This document shows positions 1 through 8,208 of a stretch of 64,000 bases of DNA, piece by piece (within the stretch, counting starts at the first letter, position 1; the number at the start of each line of letters is the position of its first letter). Made by a program: the position numbers and the translations under genes. Below the pieces are notes generated by a model that was given only the letters and a program-made list of their open reading frames with translations, had not been told where the DNA came from and ran no database searches. Source of the stretch: CAZMZF01 sp964570765 (GTDB lineage: Bacteria; Zixibacteria; MSB-5A5; RBG-16-43-9); contig CAZMZF010000004.1 in the NCBI GenBank assembly GCA_964570765.1, forward strand, positions 62,001-126,000. The letters are read 5' to 3'.

Positions 1-339
1 TTAATCGTAGTTCCATTATTTGTAATTATGTTAGGGCTTACGGTTTTAAATTTCTGGTTGTTTTTCAGCGTATTAATCTTAGGCAGTTTGGGTTTAGTTT
101 GTGCCACAACCATCATCGCTGCCATTGTGGCTAAGGCCAGTGTAAAAGGAGCATTATTTGCAGTTCTTTCTTTTCCAATTCTTTTACCACTGCTGGTTAC
201 TCTGATCAACGTTACGAGTTTAGCTTCTGAGGGAGCTTCGTTTTCACAAGGGTTAAATGATTTGCAAATACTTTTCTCTTATGCTGGAGTGATGTTTGTT
301 GCTTCATTTCTACTTTTTGACTTCGTATGGGAAGAATAG
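1..339 (+). CDS. ccmB: Heme exporter protein CcmB, C-terminal part
   Basis: Reading frame open from the first base of the window, so the gene begins upstream; the first in-frame ATG (base 28) is internal. About 113 residues are visible, with three hydrophobic segments and a short charged tail (FDFVWEE). This matches the last membrane helices of CcmB, the permease partner of the CcmA ATPase in System I cytochrome c maturation, located in the inner membrane. The identification rests mainly on the hydrophobic pattern and on the ccmC-ccmE-ccmF genes that follow. ccmA would be expected just upstream, outside the window. Confidence 0.82.
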   Translation, partial: LIVVPLFVIMLGLTVLNFWLFFSVLILGSLGLVCATTIIAAIVAKASVKGALFAVLSFPILLPLLVTLINVTSLASEGASFSQGLNDLQILFSYAGVMFVASFLLFDFVWEE

Positions 340-388
340 TATAGTAGGTAGTAGATAGTAGGTTGTAGGAAAAACGAGACAAAAAAGA

Positions 389-2230
389 ATGAAAATGAAG
401 AAGATTATTTTACTATTTACACTTATTCTTTTAAGCTGTGCTAAAGCTCCGGACAAGGCTGTGGTATGGTCTCCTTTAGAGCCTAAGGAAAACGAAGAGA
501 TAACGATTAGATATTATCCTCAAGCAAAGGATGCTTTAATTAAGGACCTTGAGGATTTGGTTTTAATCTATCAGATAACCTATCCTGACACTGAGATATT
601 AAAGACTACACATATGGAGAAAAAAGGATCAAGCTGGCAGGGAAAGATAAAGCTTGAGGAAAAGGGTTATCTGGCAAGTTTTAAATTTGAGGATAAAAAA
701 GGGAGAACGGATGATAATGATGGCTTGGGCTGGAATTTGATCGTTAAAGATAGTGAAGGAAAAGTTCCAAGAGATGCCCATTTTGCCTTAGGTCGTGTTT
801 ATCTGGGTAGAGCTGAACCGGCGGAGGCTCGTCAAAAAGTCTTAGATGAATATCTAAAGGAGTTAGAGCTTTATCCGGATAACTATAAAGCCCTGCATTA
901 CAAATGGGTAATTGAGCTTTCCTTAAGTAAAGAGCCTGAGGAGTTAAAAAAGAAAATTAAAGGTTATGTAGATAGTCTTCTACAGGTATATCCTGATAAC
1001 CCTGAAATTTTAAGTTTAGCTCAACTGGTATATACCTATACTTTAGCAGATAAAGATAAAGAGATGACTTATGGTGAAGAATTTTTGAAGAGGTTTCCTG
1101 ATAAAAAAGAGGCTTCCAGTATCGCTTATCAACTGATCAGACAAAAATATGAGAATGACTTGAAATCCCAGATTAAGCCTTTGGAGGATTTTGTAAAAAG
1201 ATTTCCAAATTCAGAGGAAGCTATATATGCTTATTATGATTTAGAGAGATATTATGAGGGGAAGGGACAAAAGGAAAAATCCCGAGAGATGTATGAAAAA
1301 ATTTTTGAATTAGACCCCAAAAACGTTTCAATCATTCTCTCTTTGGCTGGGATGGAGATGGAGAAAAAAAATTACTCTGAGGCAGAAAAGCTTATAAGAA
1401 AGGCTCGTTCTTTCTGCACAGAAAAAGATTTTTTGTATTCTTCGCCCTGGTATGACTATGAACAACGTTTGGTTTTTCAAAAGGATGCGCTTTCTGAGAT
1501 CTATTCTTCTTTTGCACTGCTTGACTTTGAAAAATGGGAATACAAAAAATCGCTGGAATACTGGGATAGTGCCTTAGCTCAAAATCCCCGACAAACTTCA
1601 TATATGTTTGCTGGTAAGGGGAAGACTCTGCAAAAGCTGGATAAAATAAAGGAGGCTAAAGAGGCTTATATTCAAGCTTTGCTTTCCAATCCGGAGGAAG
1701 AGGAGGCAAGGGATAGTTTGTTCTCCTTTTATAAAAAAGAGACCGGGACCGAAAAAGGATTTAAGGAATACCTCCAGAAGGAGATTCTCAGTCTGAGCAA
1801 ATCCTCAGCAAACCCTGCGCCTGACTTCGAGGCAACAGATTTAGAGGGGAATAAACTCAAGTTATCCCGGATGAGGGGGAAGGTGGTGGTGCTTTATTTC
1901 TGGGCTACCTGGTGCTCTGGTTGCAACTATTTACGTCCTCAGAACAATGAGCTTTTTGAAGAGTTTAAGGATAACCCAGATGTAGCCTTCTGGGCAATTA
2001 CCACTGAAGGTAAAAAGAGCCTGGAGAGCTTTTTGCAAAAAAATGAGTTCAAATATCATCAATTTTATGAGGGGGGAAAGATCAGGCAAGCGTATGATTA
2101 TGTTTTCTTTCCCACCCACTTTATTATCGATAAAAAAGGGTTGATAAGATTTAAGTATGTCGGCCCTTTGCCTGACTTGAAGGAGAAAATGGCTGAGGAT
2201 ATAGCTAATTTGCTGAAAGAGACAACTTAA
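389..2230 (+). CDS. Lipoprotein with TPR repeats and a C-terminal TlpA/ResA-like thioredoxin domain
   Basis: 613 residues. The signal sequence ends in a lipobox (LLSCAK), so the protein is probably a lipoprotein. Residues about 140-450 are tetratricopeptide-like (repeated YPDN/LDPKN helices). Residues about 475-613 form a thioredoxin fold with WATWCSGC (Cys509, Cys512) and a later cis-Pro region (FFPTHFIID), as in TlpA/ResA/CcmG thiol-disulfide reductases. It lies inside the ccm operon between ccmB and ccmC, so the likely role is keeping apocytochrome cysteines or CcmE reduced; the TPR part could hold apocytochromes as CcmI/CcmH-type proteins do. That role is inferred from position. ATG 389 and ATG 395 are both possible starts. 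Confidence 0.85.
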   Translation: MKMKKIILLFTLILLSCAKAPDKAVVWSPLEPKENEEITIRYYPQAKDALIKDLEDLVLIYQITYPDTEILKTTHMEKKGSSWQGKIKLEEKGYLASFKFEDKKGRTDDNDGLGWNLIVKDSEGKVPRDAHFALGRVYLGRAEPAEARQKVLDEYLKELELYPDNYKALHYKWVIELSLSKEPEELKKKIKGYVDSLLQVYPDNPEILSLAQLVYTYTLADKDKEMTYGEEFLKRFPDKKEASSIAYQLIRQKYENDLKSQIKPLEDFVKRFPNSEEAIYAYYDLERYYEGKGQKEKSREMYEKIFELDPKNVSIILSLAGMEMEKKNYSEAEKLIRKARSFCTEKDFLYSSPWYDYEQRLVFQKDALSEIYSSFALLDFEKWEYKKSLEYWDSALAQNPRQTSYMFAGKGKTLQKLDKIKEAKEAYIQALLSNPEEEEARDSLFSFYKKETGTEKGFKEYLQKEILSLSKSSANPAPDFEATDLEGNKLKLSRMRGKVVVLYFWATWCSGCNYLRPQNNELFEEFKDNPDVAFWAITTEGKKSLESFLQKNEFKYHQFYEGGKIRQAYDYVFFPTHFIIDKKGLIRFKYVGPLPDLKEKMAEDIANLLKETT

Positions 2231-2258
2231 TATATAAAAGAAATTATCTGGAGAGGTT

Positions 2259-2906
2259 ATGTTAGGTAAAATATTACTGGCTATATTGATCAGTGTGGTG
2301 GTGGTTCTGGTATTTTTGCTGCCAGCTCCACAGGAGGAGTTAGGTGAGGTCTCCAGGATATTTTTCTTTCACGTGCCGGTTGCCTGGGTAACGGTCTTGG
2401 CTTTTTTATTCGCGATGATTAATAGCATCCTTTATCTTTCAAAAAAAGACCCGATTTATGATATTCAAGCTGCAGTATCTTCACAGCTTGGGTTTCTATT
2501 CGCTATCCTGTCAACTGTTTCTGGTGCCATTTTCGCTAAATATGCCTGGGGCTCATACTGGAACTGGGACCCAAGAGAGACTTCTGTTTTCATTTTGCTT
2601 TTAATTTACGGGGCATACTTGGCTCTACGCTCTGCCATAGAAGCAGAGGATAGAAAAGCAAATCTTTCTGCGGTCTATTCTATTTTAGCTTTTGTTACGG
2701 TTCCTTTTCTGGTCTTTGTGGTTCCGAGGGTATTTCAATCTCTACATCCTGTAGATTCGGTGATTAGCTCTCAGATAAAAATCCAGATGCCATTCCTAAT
2801 ATTTTTGATATTTTTAAGTTCCCTTTTGGGATTTAGCTTCCTTTTTATCTGGATATATAAATTGGAAGTAAGGGTAATTCTATTAGATAAAAAGAAACAT
2901 TCGTAG
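2259..2906 (+). CDS. ccmC: Heme transporter CcmC
   Basis: 215 residues with six predicted membrane helices. The tryptophan-rich heme-handling motif WGSYWNWD begins at residue 97, and conserved histidines flank it in the FFFHVPVAW and SLHPVDS segments. CcmC delivers heme to the periplasmic chaperone CcmE. A GAGAGG ribosome site lies just before the ATG. The length is close to the family norm of about 240. The next small gene starts 23 bases later, consistent with one operon. Confidence 0.95.
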   Translation: MLGKILLAILISVVVVLVFLLPAPQEELGEVSRIFFFHVPVAWVTVLAFLFAMINSILYLSKKDPIYDIQAAVSSQLGFLFAILSTVSGAIFAKYAWGSYWNWDPRETSVFILLLIYGAYLALRSAIEAEDRKANLSAVYSILAFVTVPFLVFVVPRVFQSLHPVDSVISSQIKIQMPFLIFLIFLSSLLGFSFLFIWIYKLEVRVILLDKKKHS

Positions 2907-2929
2907 GTTGAAAAGAAGGAGGTTTAAGG

Positions 2930-3037
2930 ATGTCTGCAAATTTTGGTGTTACGCTTGTAGTTCTGGTAATCTGGATTGGAATATTTGTATATCTTTTAAG
3001 GCTGGATAAAAAGGTAAAGGAGTTAGAGAGGAAATGA
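2930..3037 (+). CDS. ccmD: Small CcmD-like membrane protein
   Basis: A 35-codon gene with a strong ribosome site (AAGGAGG) before the ATG. The product has one membrane helix (about residues 6-25) followed by a basic, charged tail with RLDKKVKELERK, the typical CcmD layout. Its TGA stop overlaps the ATG of ccmE (ATGA), implying translational coupling. CcmD stabilises the CcmABC complex and helps release holo-CcmE. The sequence is too short for a confident family match; position, size and topology carry the call. Confidence 0.7.
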   Translation: MSANFGVTLVVLVIWIGIFVYLLRLDKKVKELERK

Positions 3038-3399
3038 AGCTGAAATATGTAATAGGCATAGGTATAATTTTAATATTTATAGTTTTCGGAGCATTGTCTT
3101 TCAGAAAAAATCTTACTCCCTATGTGGGATTCAAAGAGGCTAAAAGCTCAAATAACTCAGTTCAGATTATCGGTGAATTGATTCTGGAGGAGACCAGGTA
3201 TGACCTTGAAAACCAGAAATTTTACTTCACCTTAAAGGATCCAAAAGGGGAGAAGATGAATATAGTTTTCAATGGAGTTAAGCCAGCCAATTTTGAACAG
3301 GCTACAAATATCGTGGTTATAGGTAAATATCAAGATGGTGTTTTTTTAGCTGATCAGGTACTGGTTAAATGTCCGTCCAAATACCAGGGGGCAAATTAG
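3034..3399 (+). CDS. ccmE: Periplasmic heme chaperone CcmE, cysteine (CxxxY) variant
   Basis: 121 residues: an N-terminal membrane anchor (about 4-24) and then an OB-fold domain. Classical CcmE attaches heme to a histidine in HxxxY. Here the equivalent segment reads KCPSKYQ, with Cys113 in place of His and Tyr117 kept. This CxxxY form is known from archaea, Desulfovibrio and some other bacteria and usually goes with absence of CcmH. The gene overlaps ccmD by four bases and its TAG is followed directly by the ATG of ccmF. Confidence 0.93.
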   Translation: MKLKYVIGIGIILIFIVFGALSFRKNLTPYVGFKEAKSSNNSVQIIGELILEETRYDLENQKFYFTLKDPKGEKMNIVFNGVKPANFEQATNIVVIGKYQDGVFLADQVLVKCPSKYQGAN

Positions 3400-5574
3400 A
3401 TGGCTTCAGGTGATCTTTTTTTGTTACTCTGTCTTTTAGGGGCTATCTTCTCAGCCATTCTATTTTTGTGGAGCGCAAAAGGGGATAAGAAGATATTAGG
3501 GTGGGCTAAAATAGTTTATTATCTCACATTTCTTTTTTCCTTTTTGGCTACACTAGACCTTTTCTATCTTTTTTTGACTCATAATTTTCAGACTGCTTAC
3601 GTGTTTGGATACAGCTCAACCGATTTACCTTTCTTCTATCTTATATCTTCTTTCTGGGCAGGTCAGGAGGGGACCTTTCTTTTGTGGCTTTTCATCGGGC
3701 TTTTATTAGGTCTTTTCCTGGTTAAGAAAAAGGGAGATGAACTGCAAGGTTATGTTTTATTTTTCTATCTTTTAGTTCAGATATTTTTATTGGTGCTGCT
3801 TCTGAAGAAAAGTCCGTTTGAGCTTTTGCCGGATAAACCGTTAGAAGGTAGAGGGCTTAATCCTCTTTTGAAAGACCCCTGGATGGTATCTCATCCCCCT
3901 CTGGTTTTCATTGGTTATGCTGGCTTAGCTATTCCATTTGCTTATGCTTTAGCGGCTTTGATAAAGAATAAGTATGATACTTGGAAAAAGTCTTCTTTAC
4001 CCTGGGTAGGGTTTTCCGCTCTAACTTTAGGTGCAGGAATTTTCGTTGGCGGGTTCTGGGCTTATAAAGTCCTGGGCTGGGGAGGTTACTGGGGTTGGGA
4101 CCCGGTAGAGAATACCTCCTTGATTCCCTGGATAACAACTGTGGCATTGATACATGGTTTCAATTTAGAGAGGAATAAAAATAGTTTGAAGAGGACCAAT
4201 CTTTTTTTGGCTATAGTTTCTTTTCTTTTAGTTCTGTATGGAACATTTCTTACCCGGAGTGGAATCTTGGCTGATTTCTCGGTTCATTCTTTTGCTGATT
4301 TAGGGCTTAATCAATACCTTGTTTTCTTTATGCTTTTATTTACAGCTTTTTCCCTGGGTCTTCTGGTCTTTCGTTTTTCAAAGTTACAAAGTGCAGAGTC
4401 CGGTAAATCGATTTTATCTCAGGAGTTCGTAGTTCTTTTAGGGATTATCTTTTTGTCCGTATCTGCGGTTTTAATCTTAATAGGGACTTCTGCTCCAATC
4501 ATAACTGGCATCTTAGGTAAACCCTCTAATGTTTCCATACCTTATTATATCCGAACAAATCTGCCAGTTGCCATTATCTTAGGATTACTTTTAAGCCTAT
4601 CTCCTCTTTTGCCCTGGAAAGAGGTTTCTATAAAAGAATTGGGTAAAAGGATTGTCCTGCCCTTAATTATAGTCATGATTCTCTCGATAACTGCCTGGGT
4701 TTTTGGGGTCAGGAGTTTATCTTATTTTCTTTTCATTTTCTTCTCTATCTTTGTTTTGATTTCAAATTTAATGATTTTTATAAAAAGGTTAAAAGGGAAA
4801 TTACTCAATACCGCAGGATATTTAACCCATATCGGAATCGGGCTGATGTTTATAGGAATCCTTACTTCTTCCGGATATTCGAAGTCTGTAAAACTAAATC
4901 TGCTCAAAGGAGAAACTAAAGAAGCCTTCGGTTATCAGCTTACCTTTCAGGGTGAGGAAAATTCTTCGAGGAAGAATGAAAACTTACTTTTGGTACAGGT
5001 GAAAAAGGGTAATGATAATTTTATAGCTAAACCCGGACTTTACTGGAGCGAGTATAATCAGGGGATGATGAGAAAACCTCATATAAAAAGAGGATGGATT
5101 GATGATATTTATTTTGCTCCAATGGAATACAAAAAAGAAGAATTAAATTTCTCTGAGCCTTTTAATCTTTCTAAAGGGGAGGAAAAAGAGGTTGAGGGTT
5201 ATAAAATCAAGTTCCTAAATTTCGATATGACCCCGCATGGACAAGGGGGAGAGGTAAAAGTAGGTGCTATTCTGGAGATTAGTTATCAGAATCAGAAGGG
5301 AACTGTTACTCCGGCGATTGTATTCGAAGAACAGAATAAAATGACCCAGATTGAAGCTAATTTGCCAGATAGTAACCTGATTTATTTAGAAAGAGTGATG
5401 GCTGACCAAAAAATGGTTACTTTAAGTATAGGTAAGAAGGAAGAAGAGAATAGGGGAGAAGTCCTCCTGTTGGAAGTAAGTAAGAAGCCCTTGATTAATC
5501 TTCTGTGGCTGGGTTTAATTGTGGTTATGGCAGGTCTTTTTATGATGACCTGGAGAAGAAGTAAAGAGCTGTAA
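3400..5574 (+). CDS. ccmF: Heme lyase subunit CcmF
   Basis: 724 residues, polytopic. It has the CcmF tryptophan motif WGGYWGWDPVEN from residue 227, preceded by MVSHPPLVFIGY, which carries a conserved His. A long periplasmic segment (about 490-695) lies before the last helix. CcmF transfers heme from CcmE to the CxxCH motifs of apocytochromes. It starts on the base after the ccmE stop. No ccmH follows: the operon ends in repeats and tRNA genes, as expected for the variant system with Cys-type CcmE. Confidence 0.95.
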   Translation: MASGDLFLLLCLLGAIFSAILFLWSAKGDKKILGWAKIVYYLTFLFSFLATLDLFYLFLTHNFQTAYVFGYSSTDLPFFYLISSFWAGQEGTFLLWLFIGLLLGLFLVKKKGDELQGYVLFFYLLVQIFLLVLLLKKSPFELLPDKPLEGRGLNPLLKDPWMVSHPPLVFIGYAGLAIPFAYALAALIKNKYDTWKKSSLPWVGFSALTLGAGIFVGGFWAYKVLGWGGYWGWDPVENTSLIPWITTVALIHGFNLERNKNSLKRTNLFLAIVSFLLVLYGTFLTRSGILADFSVHSFADLGLNQYLVFFMLLFTAFSLGLLVFRFSKLQSAESGKSILSQEFVVLLGIIFLSVSAVLILIGTSAPIITGILGKPSNVSIPYYIRTNLPVAIILGLLLSLSPLLPWKEVSIKELGKRIVLPLIIVMILSITAWVFGVRSLSYFLFIFFSIFVLISNLMIFIKRLKGKLLNTAGYLTHIGIGLMFIGILTSSGYSKSVKLNLLKGETKEAFGYQLTFQGEENSSRKNENLLLVQVKKGNDNFIAKPGLYWSEYNQGMMRKPHIKRGWIDDIYFAPMEYKKEELNFSEPFNLSKGEEKEVEGYKIKFLNFDMTPHGQGGEVKVGAILEISYQNQKGTVTPAIVFEEQNKMTQIEANLPDSNLIYLERVMADQKMVTLSIGKKEEENRGEVLLLEVSKKPLINLLWLGLIVVMAGLFMMTWRRSKEL

Positions 5575-5579
5575 TTGTA

Positions 5580-5722
5580 GCGGTCCGCCTGAGGCGGATC
5601 AGCCTTCTAGTAGTTTTTCGTAGTGCGACCCTTTTCCTATTGGCGGAGACTACGTCTGGCGTAGCCACCGTAGGACAGGGTCACAAGAATGGTTGGACAG
5701 GACAGTGTCCTGTCCCTACACT
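5580..5722. repeat. Intergenic palindromic repeats after ccmF
   Basis: No gene seen. The stretch holds a TCCGCCTGAGGCGGA palindrome (5583-5599), a GTAGTGCGACCC half-element (about 5620), a GACTACGTCTGGCGTAGCC hairpin whose flanks recur near 59492-59548, and a GTAGGACAGG...CCTGTCCCTAC palindrome (about 5670-5719). Confidence 0.7.
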
Positions 5723-5836
5723 AAAGGCTCGGCTACGCGTTATTTATTTGATATTCATCATCTGTCATTCTTCATATTATTATCGTATATTTTATTTGAC
5801 ATCCAAGCTGGTTGATTTTATATTGGCTTTAAATTT

Positions 5837-5910
5837 GCGCCTATAGCTCAACTGGATAGAGCATCGGACTTCGGATCCGAGGGTTGAGGGTTCAACTCCC
5901 CCTAGGCGCG
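5837..5910 (+). tRNA. tRNA-Arg (anticodon TCG)
   Basis: The acceptor arms GCGCCTA/TAGGCGC pair, the D arm GCTC...GAGC is present, and the anticodon stem TCGGA/TCCGA closes the loop CTTCGGA with anticodon TCG (arginine). The T loop is TTCAACT, and its stem has one A-C mismatch. CCA is not encoded. It starts the tRNA-bounded island. Confidence 0.93.
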
Positions 5911-6107
5911 ATCCCGCCACAGGCGGTAAGCTATTAGTAGATAGTGGATGGTAGATAGTAGGAAATAGCTGATAGGTAATAGGTTGTAGGTGGCAGGGCA
6001 GGGCACTAACTACCATGAACTATGAACCATTAACCAATCAGTGAAAGAGTGATTAGCTTTTTCTTTTGACTTTAGCCTATAGCCTTTAGACTCAAGACTG
6101 TGTTTCC
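5911..6107. other. Gene-free spacer with low-complexity TAG-rich tract
   Basis: No coding sequence seen. It contains a CCGCCACAGGCGG palindrome and a run of TAGTAGATAGTGG-like words resembling the tract at 341-370. Confidence 0.6.
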
Positions 6108-6182
<75 letters not shown>

Positions 6183-6200
6183 CTTTTTTACTAGGCGATA

Positions 6201-6267
6201 GTAGTAGGTCAGGACCCCTGTGCTCCTGACCTATTCTTTTGTCAGGTGAACGGAGCACTTGACCTAT
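6201..6267 (+). repeat. Repeat A copy 1 (full length)
   Basis: Imperfect palindrome with left arm TAGGTCAGGAC and right arm ending TTGACCTA. The left half also folds alone (TAGGTCAGGA/TCCTGACCTA). It follows tRNA-Glu directly. Confidence 0.85.
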
Positions 6268-6370
6268 AACACTAAACCTGGCTGTAATATTCGTTATCGT
6301 ACCCACGGTACGTGAAATGTGGAAAACACTTTAAGACTGAAAAAAGGGTGAAGCAGTATTTGACAATAAA

Positions 6371-6780
6371 GTGATTGATTTTCGCGAAATGATTTATTAT
6401 TTTCAAAAAAGAGGTGAAAAAGGATATCTAAAACTATCAAATGTTCGAGATGTGGATTCGATTGGGGGCTTGGTAAGATTGATCCAAGGGTGCAGCATAA
6501 AATTAAATCCGGAGAATATCTTTGCCACCGCTGTCATTCTTTGTATCTACAGAACCTGACCAAAACAACCAGATATAAACGTTGGCGGATAGCTGTATTT
6601 GAGCGAGATAATTATACTTGTCAAAAATGTAAAACCAAAGAAACAGTCTTAAACTTGAATGCTCATCATCTAAAAATGTTTGGCTGGTATCCAAAACTTA
6701 GATTTGAGGTTGATAATGGTATAACTTTATGTAAAACCTGTCATTCAATTTTACATGGTACTTTGAAGAAGAAGAGATGA
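6371..6780 (+). pseudogene. HNH endonuclease, frameshifted
   Basis: Two overlapping frames make one protein. The first begins at GTG 6371 (MIDFREMIYYFQKRGEK). The second is open from 6418 and carries KCSRCGFDWG, then LCHRCHSLY (two CxxC zinc pairs), and an HNH core with YTCQKCKTK, LNAHHLKMFGWYP and GITLCKTCHSILHG. A -1 shift in the A-run near 6417-6421 would join them. Upstream, another frame reads KCGKHFKTEKRVKQY, perhaps more of the same gene. HNH proteins of this type are nucleases of phages, introns or restriction systems. An indel, a sequencing error or, less likely, programmed slippage could explain the break. Confidence 0.72.
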
Positions 6781-6803
6781 ACTTTATGAGAAATAAGTTT
6801 AAA

Positions 6804-6840
6804 GTAGTAGGTCAGGAGCCCCGTGCACTTGGTTCTATTC
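6804..6840 (+). repeat. Repeat A copy 2 (left arm only)
   Basis: Contains GTAGTAGGTCAGGAGCCC and GTGCACTTGG. It lies 23 bases after the HNH stop and 27 bases before the next start. Confidence 0.82.
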
Positions 6841-6867
6841 TGAACAAATAGAAAATGGAAATGATAT

Positions 6868-7959
6868 ATGCATAAAACTTGGGCGTCAGGTTCAATTGAA
6901 CTCTTGGAACATGCACTTGGGCATATGCGAGGTCATCGTGCTTTCGACAAAAGAATTGCTTTCATCAGTATAGATAATTGTGTTGAAGTTTCTATCAGAA
7001 CTTACTTGACACTTCCTAAACGATTTTATGGCGACGAAAAACCTAGTAAAAAGGAAATAGCTGATAATGAGAATAGTTTTCCAGGAATGCTTGCGCTTTT
7101 CTTCAAGTACTCAGACTCAAAACTAGTTGGACTGGAGCCAGGAGATATAGAATTCTATCATAGGATTCGCAATGAATTATATCACAAAGCTACTGGGTTA
7201 AGTGTGGATGATGAGCATTTATTCGCATATTTCTCTATTGCCGAGATCCTCATGAAAAGGTTGTTTAATTATAACATATTCCGGGAAAGGGAGAAGAAAT
7301 CATTCTTGGAGGGTATAATCTTGAATTGGAACAGAATCGAAGAACTTCTAGCTGAAATTCTTCCGAGGATAGAGATTAGTACGTCTGATCCTCTCAAGTG
7401 GGAAAAAGCAATGCAAGTCGGAGTTTTGACGCCTGAAGTCATAACTGAAATAGAAAATTTGCGTCATGAAAGAAACAGGTTAGCACATTCCAACCAGATT
7501 GAAAACAAACCTCTTGCAGACGTCTTGGCAAAGTCTGAACAAGTGTTGAACCAGCTGACGGAATTGATAGAAATTAACAGGTCAAAAATTTATAGAAATG
7601 AGGATTTTTATTATGGACCTAAAGAATCGACTCTTTATGGTGAATTAAAAAGCGAAATAGGGTATGGCCCACCAGATTTTGGAGAACCACCAGACAAAGA
7701 TGCACAATATACTTATTATGTTTTAAATTTAAACGATGCAATCAATGTTTTATCAGAAAGTACTGATTGGGAAGTAGCTGAGATTGAGAGAAACCGTCTT
7801 AATATCAGAAAGATTCAATTAATGGGTTCGGAAGGCAATAATCTAGAACACTTCGTCAATAAGAAAGTTGTAGTGAGAGGAACTTTGTTCGGCGCTCACA
7901 CGTTATACCATCATACGCCTGTATTAATGCACGTAAAAGGGATAGAGATAGAAAAATGA
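6868..7959 (+). CDS. Double HEPN-like protein with C-terminal DUF4431-like domain
   Basis: 363 residues, not a standard housekeeping gene. Two helical regions each carry the HEPN signature: RNELYH (Arg101-His106) and RNRLAH (Arg202-His207). HEPN domains with this Rx4-6H motif are often RNases in toxin-antitoxin, abortive infection and CRISPR ancillary systems. The C-terminal 40 residues (VVVRGTLFGAHT, HHTPVLMHVKG) resemble DUF4431, a small beta domain. The architecture HEPN-HEPN-DUF4431 is unfamiliar to me. It is a solitary gene between two repeat-A copies, and no antitoxin gene is adjacent. Toxin or defence activity is an inference; the motifs are seen directly. Confidence 0.72.
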   Translation: MHKTWASGSIELLEHALGHMRGHRAFDKRIAFISIDNCVEVSIRTYLTLPKRFYGDEKPSKKEIADNENSFPGMLALFFKYSDSKLVGLEPGDIEFYHRIRNELYHKATGLSVDDEHLFAYFSIAEILMKRLFNYNIFREREKKSFLEGIILNWNRIEELLAEILPRIEISTSDPLKWEKAMQVGVLTPEVITEIENLRHERNRLAHSNQIENKPLADVLAKSEQVLNQLTELIEINRSKIYRNEDFYYGPKESTLYGELKSEIGYGPPDFGEPPDKDAQYTYYVLNLNDAINVLSESTDWEVAEIERNRLNIRKIQLMGSEGNNLEHFVNKKVVVRGTLFGAHTLYHHTPVLMHVKGIEIEK

Positions 7960-7960
7960 A

Positions 7961-8000
7961 GTAGTAGAAGGTCAGGAACACCGTGCACCTGGCACTATTT
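7961..8000 (+). repeat. Repeat A copy 3 (left arm only)
   Basis: Begins one base after the stop of the HEPN gene (GTAGTAGAAGGTCAGGAAC, then GTGCACCTGGCACTATTT). The right arm is missing; another repeat type follows. Confidence 0.82.
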
Positions 8001-8011
8001 AAGGTTTTGAA

Positions 8012-8062
8012 CTCACCCCTGTATCCCCTCTCTTAAAAAGAGAGGGGGATTAAGGGGGTGAG
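8012..8062. repeat. Repeat F copy 1 (CTCACCCC ... GGGGGTGAG palindrome)
   Basis: A 51-base inverted repeat with centre CTCTCTTAAAAAGAGAG. A second copy stands at 11124-11174, also beside repeats A and B. Similar CCCTCTC-rich palindromes occur at 14700 and 15048. Confidence 0.8.
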
Positions 8063-8074
8063 TGTAACAGTCCC

Positions 8075-8175
8075 GTAGGTCAAGCATGTCGATAAGACTG
8101 TCCGATTCTGGATCCGTAGGACTTGACAAAGAAGATTGTCAACCACCCCACCTCTGGCGGGGATGATTGACCTAC
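8075..8175. repeat. Repeat B copy 1 (GTAGGTCAAGC ... TTGACCTAC)
   Basis: A two-hairpin element with ends GTAGGTCAA and TTGACCTAC. The first eight bases of each end match those of repeat A. The apparent ATG at 8167 lies inside it and is not a real start. Confidence 0.82.
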
Positions 8176-8208
8176 AAACTGGTCAGTAAAAAGCAGAGGT
8201 TAGCAAAG

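Noticed and set aside
5640..5846. 68-codon frame before tRNA-Arg
   Set aside because: Made of palindromic repeats and running into the tRNA.
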